64,000 bases of DNA from Apiotrichum sp. Y4204 (GCA_025531455.1 JAMYHL010000069.1:124001-188000); one strand, 5' to 3'; positions 1 through 11,743 are shown, numbered from the stretch's first letter. Notes: generated from the sequence alone by a model not told the origin. A program made the numbers and translations.

Positions 1-146
1 TCTGGTGGACGTGCCGGGGTGCTGGACCCCGCTGGCGCAGCTCCACTAGCAGCGGCATCGGTCCCACTACCGGGCGCGGGTGCCGCGGTGGATGCAGCTG
101 GTTTCGCGCCGGATTGGGCCCCAGAGGCCGCAGTGTTGTCGGACAT
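1..146 (-). CDS. N-terminal fragment of an unidentified Ala/Pro/Ser-rich protein, cut by the window edge
   Basis: Reading leftwards from an ATG at 146..144 the frame stays open to base 1, giving about 48 residues beginning MSDNTAASG and rich in Ala, Pro, Ser and Gly. This composition is typical of a disordered N-terminus and does not identify a family. The start is the first ATG in this frame and lies upstream of a 1 kb region that also serves the next gene, so the two genes would be divergent. No domain is visible. It could be chance, because a GC-rich open frame of 146 nt is not strong evidence on its own. Confidence 0.4.
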   Translation of the reverse strand, partial: MSDNTAASGAQSGAKPAASTAAPAPGSGTDAAASGAAPAGSSTPARPP

Positions 147-1138
147 GTCGTGCGCCGCAAGTAATCACCCCAGCCGGCGTATTGGCGGGGTGGATGTGAG
201 GCCTGACAATGTACAATAAGGGGTGGATGGTGGATTGCAAAGTCGAAACATGTCCATGGAATCGGTGGTGATGGACATGGAAGTGGTGGTGTGGCTTGGA
301 TTGAAGACTGTCACGTGACCACTCCCGACAACACAACCACACATGACCCTCGAGGGCCGAGGAGCGAGATTGTTGCCAGACCCTGTTGCATGTTGCATTT
401 GATACATCTTACCAGCTGCCAGAGCGATACATATACAAACTGAACACAGTGCTTTCTTAACTTATTTCGCTGTGTGCGCTGTGCACCCCTTCGCCTTCTG
501 GCCTTGCATCGAGTTTTACCGGTCTAGACCTCGTCCCTCGCCATCACCATTTTTGCGGATCAACAATGGAGGGCCACTCGATGGGAGGAGATCGAATAGA
601 GAAACCGGCCACCGGTGGCCGGTGTTGACCTTCGCTGCTCGGCACAGCTGGGTTGACGGCTTATAGCAACTATAGCAGCGGGTGGCTTTTCGCAGCGTAC
701 AAACGCGTCAACTGATCAGTAGCTGATCTCCGCGATCTGCGCGATCCGCAATTTGAGCCAACTTGCCAAGATTGTCTTCCCTCTCAATAATCAACAAACA
801 GGCATGAGTGCGCTGGTACGCTGGATCGCTGGATCGCTGGAGCTTGGGTTGACCGTTGCGACCTTCCCTGTGCCTTCCCTCTGATCCTCTGAGCTCTGAC
901 TATGTTGCTGCATACGTACTATGGACTGTGTATATATATACTGTGTATACTGTGGTACTGTGGGTGAGCTGTGATGGGTGTGCTGTGGTGCTGTGGTGAT
1001 ATCTCTAGCACTTTTGCTGTCTTGCCTTCCCTCGTCTCCATCTTGTTTGTTATCCTTCTGCTATCTTAGTTTGCTTTCTTCTTCTCCCCGTCTCTTCTGA
1101 ATGTTTTCAACCTCACCGTCCCTCTGACATTTCTGACT
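147..1138. other. Intergenic, probable divergent promoter region
   Basis: No gene is visible. The stretch holds a short repeat of the unit ggatcgct near 820-840 and TA/TG-rich DNA near 925-1000 (tatatata, then repeated ctgtg). Pyrimidine-rich sequence runs up to the ATG at 1139, as in leaders of other genes here. Confidence 0.6.
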
Positions 1139-3197
1139 ATGTCAAAACGCAAAGACCCATGGTCTCGCGACTTTGTAGACCGCACACCCTCACCACCCTC
1201 ATCCGACGACGACAATGTCAATCCTTGGGAGAAGGGCAGATTTTTCTCCGCCAACCGCGACAACGACCTCCTCGCCGAACTCGACCTGAGTCGAAGGGAA
1301 GACCACGCCGTCGTCCGGGAGACACCCTTCTCTCTCGCACGCGGCCGTGCCCAGTCTCGCTCAACTGGCGCGACCGAAACTCCGAACGAAGTTCGCCGCA
1401 GCATTCGCACCGCCGAGGACAGCATGCGCCCCGAGGATGAAATCCTTTCAATGGCAAATCCTGACCAGAAGGCGAGACTCGACTGGCGCAATCAGTCTGG
1501 ATGGCTCAATGCGCAAGGCGACCCGATTCCCAAGCCCGCCCCGTGGATTCGTAAGGGGGCCTTGGCTAAAGGAACGACTACCCAGATCAAGACATCGCAG
1601 CCCACAAAAACCAACATTGAGATGACACTGTCTAAGCCTAAGGCCGCAAAGAAGCCACGGGCCAAAAAGAAAGCCAAGGCCGCTTCTCCAAATGATGACA
1701 AGGTCGAGTTCCATACTCTTCGTAGGTTGTTTTCACGGTATCATCGACTTACCGAGCAGCTCCAAGCGCCGCGTTGAACTCAGACTATCCAATTGTCGCT
1801 GCCCTCCAACGTCAAAGTTCTCTACCGCGGAAGACCAAGCAGCCTCGGAAACAGGCTGCCGCAAAGTCGAAGCGCCAAGAGAAGACACCCCTACCAGTGC
1901 AAAAGATACTCGACCTCGATCTTCTCATCCGTGGTGGCAGGAAGAAGGGGACTGTCAGGAGGAAGCCAAGCGACGAGGATCGTTGTCTAACCTCTCCCGA
2001 GATAGTGACCGACAGCAAGGTGAGCATCATTTTGCTTCAGTTCTGACCGCTCAGGCAACAGGCAGTGCTCTCAAACCACTCTCCACATATGCTTACAGTG
2101 CGGCATCTCCCGTGCCTGGTGATCTTAAGACTGCGTCGAATGTCAAGGCTGAGGTCACTGCTTCCCCCTTACCCTGCCCATCATCACCGCCTGCTCAGAG
2201 GGCGGAGAATACCAATGATCAAGAGGAGTTGCTGCCGACCCCGCCCCCGAGCTCAGAGTCACCTATCATCTACGTACCCAAGCCAGCAAAGGTAGCGACT
2301 ATCGCGCAGCTCGAGGAGATGGCTGAGAATGGCTATAATCCAGCAAAGCAAGAAGATGGCAGTGAGTTCTGCTTGGTTGGGGTAATACGGAGCGCTTATG
2401 GTGAAGAGTATCAGGCTCGGCTCAGCCAGGAGCGCCTTGTGCCCCGCTCTCCGACTCTTCCACTACTGTCACCTGCGACGCGACTCTCCACGCAACGAAT
2501 TCCGAGCACGCCATTTATGGAAGCAGCGAATCCGCCATATGATTTATCTCCACCAGACATCTTCTACGATCAGCCCTCCAATTCCTCACGTGGGATCTCC
2601 GCTGCTTATACTCAAAGGCAATACAGCTACCCACAGGAGATAAATCCATCTCATACCACCCATCCTGTTCGAAAGGAAGCACCCCATGATAGGAGCGCAC
2701 CCAGTTCACGTTTGTCGTCCCAACAGTCTCGGCCTTCTAGTTCCCGTTGGGCTCAGCTCCTTCCTTCCGCTTCGACCGAGGCCGAATGGAGCACTCTAGC
2801 ACCGCGCCGAGGCCGCCTCACGATCCCACCCAAAGCCTCCGCTCCCAAGCACTCGTCCTTCCGCCTACCCATCCAGATGCTTGAGCCGCAACATAGGCAG
2901 CAGTACCAGCCCCAGCCTGACCCGGCCTATCGCGGTCCGGCATCGACCGGGAACACTGTCACCAAGGTTACGGTTTGGGCACCTACTCCTCTTCGCAAAT
3001 CGCAAGCTTCATCACAGGCATCCTCGAGCGAACCGTCGCGTCAGTACGTGCCTCCGGCGATGCGGCCGCTACAAATGGCTTCCGGTCTTCAGCACAATCA
3101 CACTCAAGTTGTGGCCCACACGCAGTCTTCGCACGAGCCCGAGGACGATTGGACGGCAGCGTGGGCTCGTTCCGTCAACATCGCTGTGCAGCGCTAG
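1139..3197 (+). CDS. Unidentified, largely disordered basic/Ser-Pro-rich protein (662 aa)
   Basis: Exons 1139-1721, 1757-2019 and 2055-3197 are joined by two 35-nt introns, each with a CTNAY-like branch site before the acceptor. The phases fit and the joined frame runs to a TAG at 3197. I do not recognise a family. The N-terminus (MSKRKDPWSRDFVDRTPSP) is followed by acidic and Arg-rich stretches, then a Lys/Ala-rich block around residues 165-190 (KPKAAKKPRAKKKAKAA) that could be a nuclear localisation signal. A second Lys/Arg-rich stretch follows in exon 2. The C-terminal half is rich in Ser, Pro, Gln and Tyr and ends in a short acidic-tryptophan segment (EPEDDWTAAWARSV). A chromatin or nuclear scaffold role would be a guess. 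It converges on BUB2, with 287 bp between the two stop codons. Confidence 0.75.
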
Positions 3198-3484
3198 TGG
3201 CCTCATCACATTATGGAGGGGTTTGAGGTATCAACATGAATGAGAACGAGTCGGGCTGACGGGAGATGAAGGTCAATCCCAGTGAGAAGTGAGCTGTACA
3301 TACACTTCAGTAGATTACCATCACGCGCGCATACCCGATGGATCACATCATTGCTATCGTAGTATGCATGTCAAGTGTAGTGATACAAGTCGTCATGTGG
3401 CAGTTGCCATCAGGTATTGATCTATGCGCAGGATAACCCCAGAAAACCGAGCTTTGCAAATCTGGTCGAAGGGTAGTAATCACC

Positions 3485-4894
3485 TCACGCCGACATGGCA
3501 TGGTAGACTAGCTCGCGGTAGAGGTCTTCTGGTATGTCCTTTACGAGCGCGACCGTGACTCCAATAACTGCGCGGGCCTGGAGGGGCGGGAACTGACGTA
3601 GGACCTTCATCGGACTCTGACTGGTCATGAGTTCATTGCGAATGAGCAGAAGTTGTGCGATCACGCATAGAACGTTGAGGTGGACGCCAAACGCGAGAAG
3701 AAAGCTGACATTAGTATTCGAAGGAGCGATTTAGTCGACGACCAAGAGGCTACTTACTCCCATAGCTTAAGCAATTCGTCAAGAGGTGGCGTACATGTGC
3801 ACATGGTGAGCACAGACGCAAATGCGTACAGGTTGGCCTCAAGACCGCGGTTCATCAGATGGTCATAAAGTTCGGGGTCAACAATACGCAAACACTGGTC
3901 GAGCAACTGCATGTCAGATCTGAACAGCAGACGGGTTGGGCCATGACTCACATCAGCACCGCGATGTACGCCTCGTAAGTCTGTTTTGACGTATTCAGGT
4001 AGCCACCGTTCAATCAGGGCAGAGAAGCATGCGAACGCTTCCAGCTGCGAAGGCATAGTGTACAAGAATGGCGCAGCGAGGGCGTTCATCCCTGACTGTC
4101 AGCAGTGAACGGCGGATTGCGAACAGAAACAAACCGGTTCTGAACCGCTCCACGACGTTGCACTTACCTTGCACATAGGTTAGCGGTCGTTCTCCGCCAC
4201 TATGTTTCCATTCAAACGCTTCCAGCAACCGGACGAGCATCTCATCCTTGACGCGACCCTTGAATACCTGGTCTGTCTTGAGGGTTCGGAATGTATCGTC
4301 CTGGACTGCTTGTCAGCACGGCTTGGGCGCAATGTTGCATTAAGGGGGGCAGAGCAAACCGGAAGGAGGGAAGGCACGACATCGCTCGCCATCATATTCT
4401 AGCCTGCAGCAGCTGGTGAGAGATTACCAGCCTGGCGAGCAAAAAGCCTAGCCACCCCAACCCAGTGTATTCCCTCGCCCACACTCACTCTTTGCACTCG
4501 CGCCACTGGGACCCATCGCGACGTAGCGTAGGTAGTCCTCGGCGTGCAGGTGGTCGACCTTGAGCATGAGCTTCCACACGCGTGGTCTAAGAGACGGCAG
4601 TCCTTTCTGGAGTGTCAGTCCAGTCGTAGAGACCCCGGAACCAAGATTGATCGGTCATTGAGCAGGGATGATGGTCTCACTCGTCCACGGCATCGTCCGT
4701 ATCGGGTGTTGTGGCGGCGAATGCGCACTCACAATCTCTGGGATGCCTTCAGTGAGGATAATTCGCCGAATGCGCTTGAGCCCGTCGGCCACCTCAGATG
4801 TCGAGCGGTATCGACCTGCCGGGAAGGTGGTTGGTGGTGAGAGAAGCGCCGAGAGCGAATCATACACCTCGCGGGTTGTTCGATCTGATGGCAT
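3485..4894 (-). CDS. BUB2: Mitotic-exit checkpoint GTPase-activating protein Bub2 (TBC domain)
   Basis: Exons in transcript order are 4894-4733, 4606-4489, 4305-4168, 4091-3952, 3906-3758 and 3704-3485, giving 308 aa, close to the 306 aa of budding yeast Bub2. The protein is essentially one TBC/RabGAP domain. Both catalytic fingers are visible: the arginine finger IxxDxxR as IQDDTFR (residues 94-100) and the glutamine finger YVQG (137-140). GLPSLRPRVWKLML near residues 55-68 and GVHRG near 180 also match the family. Bub2 with Bfa1/Byr4 acts at the spindle pole body to switch off the Tem1/Spg1 GTPase and delay mitotic exit. Introns are 126, 183, 76, 45 and 53 nt. The gene is divergent from MED21 across about 1 kb. 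Confidence 0.93.
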
Positions 4895-5918
4895 GACTGT
4901 AAATGCTCAAGACGCGAACTGAGGGAAGAAAGTTGTCGGAGACCGCAACAAGATCGGGAAGAGATCCAGAGAAGAAATCACAAAGGGCGGAGTGTTGAGT
5001 GGGAGGCGAGAAGAACGGAGCAGCGAACAACGCGACGGCTGTCAACAGGCGGCGACAACCGAATGGAAGTGGCAAATCGATCGCAAAGTCGACCCACGAA
5101 GCTCGCTGAAACGAAACTGGCCCGACAGGTACACGCTCAATTGTTCTCTCTCAGACGTCGAGAGGATGCTTGAAAGAAATTACTGTATGTGGTTGAAAGG
5201 CAAGTGATAGACGTTGTTGTGTTGTTGTTGTAAAGAGTCATGTAAGGATCGCGTGTTGGGGGGGCCGGGAAGCACGGTGGAGGGTGTGTGTGGCTGGAGA
5301 GTGATTCTGGCTGGAGGCCCATACAAGCCGTCCCCCTCTCTGGAGTGCTCACCACCACACAACACTCCGTCCAAAAAAGCACCTCCATCTGACCTCGGTT
5401 TGTTGTTGCCATCCCACCATCGCACACTTGCATCGTCAACGTCGCTCCAGTGTAAGTCATCCGGCACGTAAACACACACACGCACATTACATCCCTTTGT
5501 CAGTCCGTGACAACAATAGACATCGATGGCGTCCGGGAAGACAGCTCTGGAACAGAAAGACTGGTGCACACACCAGTGTCGTTTGACACTCAACTCATCC
5601 ACCATTGTTTTACCTGACACACTCTGGCGATAGGGGCTCGCGTGCCGTCCTTGGCGATGCGCAACGCGTGCTGCTACATGCAGCTACCCAGCTGGCAGCT
5701 TATTGTCAAGTACATACAGTCGATGCCGATGCTGTCGTTCTTGTCACTTCCTCTCCGCATCCTGCGCATCCACCACTATGATTGGCATCCCTCACCACAT
5801 CCATTGTTATCTTCACGCGCCCGCGGCCAAGAAATGGGTGCTGACCTCACAGCCCTCATCCGGCGCACTGCGATGGCCTTGGGCACGCGCAATGCTGAGC
5901 GAGGAACTATCCACTGAC
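4895..5918. other. Intergenic region between divergent BUB2 and MED21
   Basis: I see no gene. There is a GTT/GTTGTT-rich patch near 5213-5232. Short open frames on both strands lack recognisable motifs. Bases just before 5919 are probably the MED21 leader. Confidence 0.5.
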
Positions 5919-6858
5919 ATGGTACGTCGCCCTCTGTGGCTATAAATGAGAGATTGTCTACCGACAAGGTGTGAGATGCTGCCTTGTGGCGAGGGAGCAT
6001 TCACAGTCCCACATTCTCTCTTTCCAGCTCTGTTTTGCAGAATCCCGCTGACATCGCTTAGGACAGGATAACTCAGGTGATTACCCAGATGATGGTGGAA
6101 GATCTAGTACTGACAGGCAGCTGCAAGATGCCATACTTGATGTAAGTGCGAGACATACAGGGCTGCGTTGGAAAACCCTACTGGACGACGTGTCTACTCT
6201 GACGCTCATGGCTAATGTGACTGCCCAAGCTGACCACCTAGCTGCTGACGATCACGTCGACCGCGATCGAATACATCACCCACCGCACCCAGTTTGAGCA
6301 GACGAGCGCTGCCATCCCGACGACATTACACACTGCTCAAGCTACGCGGAGAAAGGACTACAGGGGTGAGTGTTTTGGATCCGGACAAGTTCCTCGTCCG
6401 ACGCAAAGAGGCAGACCTACCCGAGCGAGCCACTGCCCCATCATCAACCTGCTAACTGTCCCAGCCTCAATTGAAACGTTTGTGGCCGACATTGTCCGCC
6501 GGGCCCGCGATGTGGAAACCCTGATCGCAGCGCTCCCAAGCAAAGACGACAGCGCGGCACGGGTGAGTAACAATGGAAACTGTACATGGCACATACTCAC
6601 TTCCAGGCAACACGGCTTGAGGAACTGCAGGCTGAAATGCTTGTGGCCAATGCCGACTATAAAGATGCCCTTGCCCAGGCTGGTGAGTTGAGCGTTTGAG
6701 CGCTTCCTCCGCTACATTTCCGAACAACTTTGAGGCACTGCTAATGTCAAGAATCCCTGTTAAAGGAGCTAAAAGCTGTGCTACGTGTAGCGCTTGGGGA
6801 CGGCACCGAGCACAATATTGTGACTAATCTCACCAAAGTTGGCCTTGCATCTTTATAG
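5919..6858 (+). CDS. MED21: Mediator complex subunit 21 (Med21/Srb7)
   Basis: Seven exons are proposed: 5919-5921, 6062-6076, 6121-6141, 6242-6365, 6465-6562, 6607-6682 and 6752-6858, coding for 147 aa. The N-terminus MDRITQLQDAI matches the conserved start of Med21, a coiled-coil subunit of the Mediator middle module that bridges to RNA polymerase II and pairs with Med7. Downstream, the TSTAIEYITHRTQFEQ segment and the long C-terminal helix (RLEELQAEMLVANADYKDAL) fit the family's helical hairpin. The model puts the start codon alone on a 3-nt coding exon with a GTACGT donor directly after it, followed by coding exons of 15 and 21 nt. I chose it because it restores the conserved N-terminus and keeps phase. 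The gene converges on the methyltransferase gene 210 bp away. Confidence 0.85.
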
Positions 6859-7068
6859 ATTAGTATATGGATGATGTCCAAAATATGTTTCTTAGTGTCC
6901 GTGTTTGCTTCGTGGTCGACGGCATGTATACATCATACAATATACCAGAGCGCTCTACTTTTTATAATCGCATCGTACAATCTCTCAAGGTCACATTACT
7001 CCAACTCGTCATCGCTCTCAGTGTTCCACGTGAACATACTGCCATTGCAGTACCTGGACCCACTGACA

Positions 7069-10000
7069 TTAGTTAGCACAGTCGAAAGCCAACAATTGCG
7101 GCAATAAGCTCACCACAAGCATTTCGCATGAATACCCTTTTCGTTCGCCGCAGCAGCGCCCACGACATGCGCACTGGTGCTCTTGGAATTGATTCCACGA
7201 CCAGAATGCCGCCTGACCTTCAAGTCCGGCTGATGTCAGTAGAACGTCGAGGTACCAAACACCGAGACACGAGACAAGAACAAGACGCACCTCTGCTTCT
7301 CCCTTGTAAGAGATGGTGAGCTCCTGATTGGGATAAATGTCTTGACTGGCGAAGATTACAAGCCTAATTAGTGTCAGCACCATTAACTTCTTCCAAAGAC
7401 ATACAAGGGGCGTTCTGGGTGGTAGTCGTTCACGTACGCCTGCGTAATACGCAGGTTCGGCTCGCACGAGTGGTTGAGGAACCGTGTCACATTCTGTTCA
7501 ACATCAGCACCATGCAGGACCCTGTTTGTTGGTTCAACCCACTCCGTAATGAAAAGCGTCAACTGATCGTCAGCTCATCGTTCAACTGGCTGCTTTCATA
7601 CCTGAGTAAGCGGAGTACGTTCCCACTCCATCCTCCTGACGGAACTTCTCCGCGCGTTCCGCGGTTATGGCGGAGAGCTCAGCGAGACGGGGATCAACAT
7701 CAGCAATGCCCTCGGGTGGGTGCCAAATTTGGTACCCGTCGAGATCGAACAGGTAAGTACGATCTGTTTGGTCGTAGACGATGCCGCGCCTCTCACACTC
7801 GCTATCGCTTATGATCTCGCCACTGTAAACCCCAATGAAGGAGCCAGAGGGAATGAACGACTTGGCGCGTACACCCCATCCACGGTCAGTCTGCCAGCAG
7901 TCAGCATGTAAAAGGCGTTTTGATATCTCGTCCATCATCTCCCGTCCTGATAATTCGAGTTTAAAGGGCAGATAGATGGCTACTCGGTATCCGGTGATGA
8001 GAAGCGCATCATTCGCTCGCTCGTCTCGGCCATGATGTACACAATCGAGCCTTCAGCACACTCACCGTCGCAAAAAGCTCGATAGAGATATCCTCTGAGC
8101 GCCCGCGTTGGATGACCCGGTTTTGGCATTCGGGCGGACATCCGCAGTTGGGTCCACACTCCCAGATAGCGCAACCGTGATGCTTGATCCGGCCGTCTCT
8201 GTTTACGTCAGCGATTGACATCGTGCTGTATGCGCCATAGAGTCACCCACTCTGTGTAATTAAAACCTTCCACACCTAGGTTGTAGTAATACAAGTTTTG
8301 ACGCCTCACGCAGAGGCAGTTGTCGTTAAGGGGGTCGCAAGGGCCTTCACAGCCACACCCGGTACCCAGCTCTGGTTCCGGCACATCATGGTTGTAGACT
8401 GGGTCGTTCACATAGAAAAATTCGAACGGGGGGGACGTCTGCTGTGATCGTTGGACGCTCAATTGACCGTCGCCTTCCTTGAGCAAGTCGTCAGTCGTAG
8501 AGGCCTCCACGTAGGCTTCGAATATGGCACAATGAAGGGGATTATTCACAGTGAAGTTACCCATGCCCTGGTTCCAAGTCCAGAGAAACTGCTGGGCTGT
8601 CGGGTGCGGTTGGCGCCTTGCCTTGCCCTGCATTCCGGGTGGGGGCCGCTCGGGACCGGTCAACTCTACGGGTTGCGGGGGTGTGCCGATGACCGCCTCG
8701 GCAATGTTCTTTTTGCCGCAGAGGATCCACGACACGTCGTCGACTTTGTAGGGCTCGAGAGGAGGCGGAGGTGAGAATTGCGGCGTTGGCAACGAGTTGA
8801 TCACGAGAGCCTGCTGTGGTTTAGGCGAGACGGACGTTTCGACGGATGCCGCAGAAGGCACAACTGAGGGCGCGACAGACAGAACAACGGAGGGCGCACT
8901 AGAAGGCACAAAGAGGGGATCAACGGGCGGTGAGGCTGACGCTGCCGCGGAGGGTGAAGCTGGAAATGCTGCTGGCGGAGAGGCGGATGGTAGAGCGGAT
9001 TGTGCCGGGGTTTCTCCATCCGCGAGGGCAACAGCGTCCAAAGTTTGAGCGAGCTCCTCGGACACATGTCCGTTGGGTTCCACGGGCTGCCCTTCCACGT
9101 CTCCGTCCATGGGGTCGTCCTCATCTTCGTCGGCCTCTAAAAACAGTGGCGTTTCCCGCTGTCGGCGACGCGCAAGAGCCATTTCTTCGCCGGCCGTCAG
9201 AGTTCCGTCAAAGAGAATGTCTGTTGAATGTATGGACTCTGAGTCGGAGTCGTCGTTTGCCATGATATCTACATCATCCATGACATGATCATCGGCCATC
9301 TGCAGGTCATTGGAATCCTCTTTGGGTGGAGTCGTCGGCTCCGGCGCGGGAGGTAGAATCGTCAGCTCCGGCGCGGAGGGCGGAGTTGTCGTTCCTTGCG
9401 CGGAAGCGGACTCTTGGACTGCTGGGCTAGGTGCTAGCTCTGGTTCGGGTGTCTCAGCCATGCCGCCAACGTTCGGGGTGTCGGGTAGAAATAATCCATC
9501 ATCAAGGTCGAGGCCAGCCCCGTTGTCAACGACGTTAGACGATGGCTCGGGTGCACGTAATGGGACAGCCGGAGGAGACGAGCGAGGAGGTGCAGTCGCC
9601 CAGCTCGGCGCTGCTCGGCGTGGCGACTCAGTAGCTGCCTGGGAAGATGAGGGCCCCGGCCCGGGCGTTGCGGATCCACTCAATAGTTTAGGACGGGAGC
9701 GTCCTCCTGCACTTTTGCGCGCAAACGTGACGCGTCGGGGACGATGGTCAGCGTCTGAAGACGGAGCAGCTGGCTGTGAGGAAGCGGGCTCGCTCCTCTC
9801 AGCGGCGCGTGGAGACGACCGAAGCTGCGATGATCGCGCTGGCGCGTCGGAACGGGCAACGTCGCCAGTGGGACGCGACGCTTGGGAGCCAGGGACATGT
9901 GGGGTCACCTCCAATGGCTCGGGATTGCCCCAGGATCCAGGCTCCGGCAAAGGATCATCCTTCTTGGGTTTCGGACGTTTGGGGGTCGAATGGAGTTCAT

Positions 10001-11030
10001 GGGGCTGTGTGGTCATCGGCACCGGCTTGGACCAAGATCCCGGTATGTCGCCCTCTTTGAAGGCGTCCGACGCCTTGGGGCGTTGGGACGCCGGTTGAGT
10101 TGACGGACCAGCTCGATTCGACGGCCCAGCTTGACTGGGGCTCTTGTCGCGCGATGCCAGTCTCTGACGCTTCGACGGCGAGGACATGCGCGCTGGCTGA
10201 TCGACATCGTCATCTGAGGAGAAGGTCGTTATGTCGATCGGACCCGCATTCATGCGCTTTCTGGCGGCTGAAGAGCTGTCAGCAACCATGCTCGCAGAAT
10301 GGCAGTACTCACTTGTCACACGACGGGCACCATTCGCGGTCGGTGTGTTTTTCAATGTCGATGTCCGTGTGACTAAAGGGCCAGTGTCAGCATAGTGAGC
10401 GTGAACGAGAACAATAATGTTGATTCAATGCAACTTACCATTGCTACGAGAAGTTGTTCTGGCTGGTCTGCTTGTCCTGGTAGTGGACGGTCCAGGCTCA
10501 TCCTCGTCGCTCGAGATGAGCGAGATGGGTTCTGCCTGTGTCCCTGTGATGTGAGCTGGTGAGGATACGGAGGAAGAGGGCGGCATCGGCAGAGAGATGG
10601 GCAGAGGGATCGGCGGCGAAGCGCATGTCAGTAGCGCGTGTTGCGCAAAGGTGGGGGTGCGTGCGCCTGTGAGGGAGGAGAGGGTGTGGGTGCCAACAGC
10701 AACAGTGGGTGAATGAACTGATTGCTGCGCGTGGGTTGTTGTTGACTTTGAAATTCCAGAATCATGTGGAGTAATGACCAGCTTTGGCCTGTGCACGCCG
10801 CGCTCGCCGACGCGCCTGACGCGTGACGGCTGGATGATGACGGCGGGGTGACTGTTGACTGGTGCATGGCGCTCGGTGTTGGGTATGGTGGACCAGCCGG
10901 GGCGGTGGTGGCGAGGGGATGCATGGTGACCACGCGCCGCAACCGAGCACTGTTCAGGGATTCGCGCACGCGCGCGTGCTGTAAACTCACCAGAACGGGG
11001 TGTTGTCGTTAGACGCGGTAGTTTCGGCAT
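7069..11030 (-). CDS. CLR4: Clr4/Su(var)3-9-type histone H3 lysine-9 methyltransferase with long disordered N-terminus
   Basis: Exons in transcript order are 11030-10439, 10372-10313, 10267-8251, 8198-8066, 7890-7602, 7562-7543, 7493-7405, 7363-7291 and 7212-7069, giving 1138 aa. Residues 1 to about 850 are Ser/Pro/Ala-rich and disordered, with a SUMO-interaction-like segment (ISLISSDEDE) near 180. A cysteine-rich pre-SET follows (GCGCEGPCDPLNDNCLC, then CAIWECGPNCGCPPEC, about 855-915). The SET domain comes next, with DRGWGVRA, a YSGE motif, GNVTRFLNHSCEPN (about 1037-1050) and ELTISYKGEAE. A post-SET CxCx4C (CACRGRCC) lies near 1105. These domains together define KMT1 enzymes, which place H3K9 methylation on heterochromatin. 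No chromodomain is visible. One exon is only 20 nt. The frame of the 60-nt second exon is fixed only by phase. Confidence 0.88.
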
Positions 11031-11743
11031 ATCGTTCACAATGACAACTGGAAAAAGTCACAATGGTGAGAATGTGTTTGGTGGTGAGAGAGAAAGCAAA
11101 GAGGGGGGAAACCTCTATCTTGTCCATGGGGGGTCTGCATTTAAATCCCTGTCCTGCCAGCAGGGTCAGCTGCGTGACCCGGTGCTGTCAGCTGATTGGC
11201 CACCTGTGCGATAAGTGGGGGGACCAAACAGCTGCACGATGGGGGGGACCAAATAAGAAGTGTTTGTGTGATTCGCAATGATTCGTCAGCGAATTGCCCA
11301 GATTTGCCAGAATCCGTTCTGATTTGCCCAAATCCGTCCAGATTTGCCAATGTTCTGACGGTTTTGCAAATGACTGTCATGTGACTTCTGAGGCCATGTG
11401 GCATTTCGCCAATGGCAAATGCATGTGTGAGTGTTTGACAAGCTCATGGCTGACTATAAAAGCTCAGATGAGAGCAGACTACATGCATGCCTTTCCCCCA
11501 GGCATCCCAGGAGCTTCAAGAATTCCAGAGTTGTTTTGATGGACATCTACATGCAACTGTGGTGTCTGAAAGTACAGCCGCAGCGGATGGAAGCTCACGC
11601 CGGTGGCCTGGTGGAGGCACACCCTGGGGTGGCGACAGAACAATGACGCCCTTGTCCGAAAAAGTTGGATTAAGAAAGTAGGCTCGACAACAACTATCAT
11701 CCTCCTTTCCGTTCGCAACCTCCGCAACTTCCAGCTCGCAAGA
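11031..11743. other. Divergent promoter region between the methyltransferase and RPR2 genes
   Basis: No gene is visible. It contains two copies of gggggaccaaa near 11218-11250 and a 20-bp degenerate tandem repeat at 11301-11370. A TATA-like box (ctataaaa, about 11454-11461) points towards the plus-strand gene starting at 11744. Confidence 0.55.
11301..11370. repeat. Degenerate 20-bp tandem repeat, about 3.5 copies
   Basis: Units begin at 11301, 11321, 11341 and 11361, each starting gatttgcc or a variant of it (gttttgca in the last) followed by a form of aatccgt. A partial unit (gaattgccca) precedes them at 11291. The array lies in the shared upstream region of two divergent genes, so the unit could be a protein-binding site. 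That role is inference. Confidence 0.7.

Noticed and set aside
9310..10098. 262-residue plus-strand open frame opposite the methyltransferase gene
   Set aside because: It is the antisense shadow of a GC-rich disordered coding exon; Gly/Ala/Ser-rich with no motif or splice logic.
10628..10990. Alternative frames in the first methyltransferase exon with a 41-nt GTGAGT..CAG intron
   Set aside because: That splice leads to an early stop, while the unspliced frame ends in the coding-like ISLISSDEDE segment and joins the next exons in phase.
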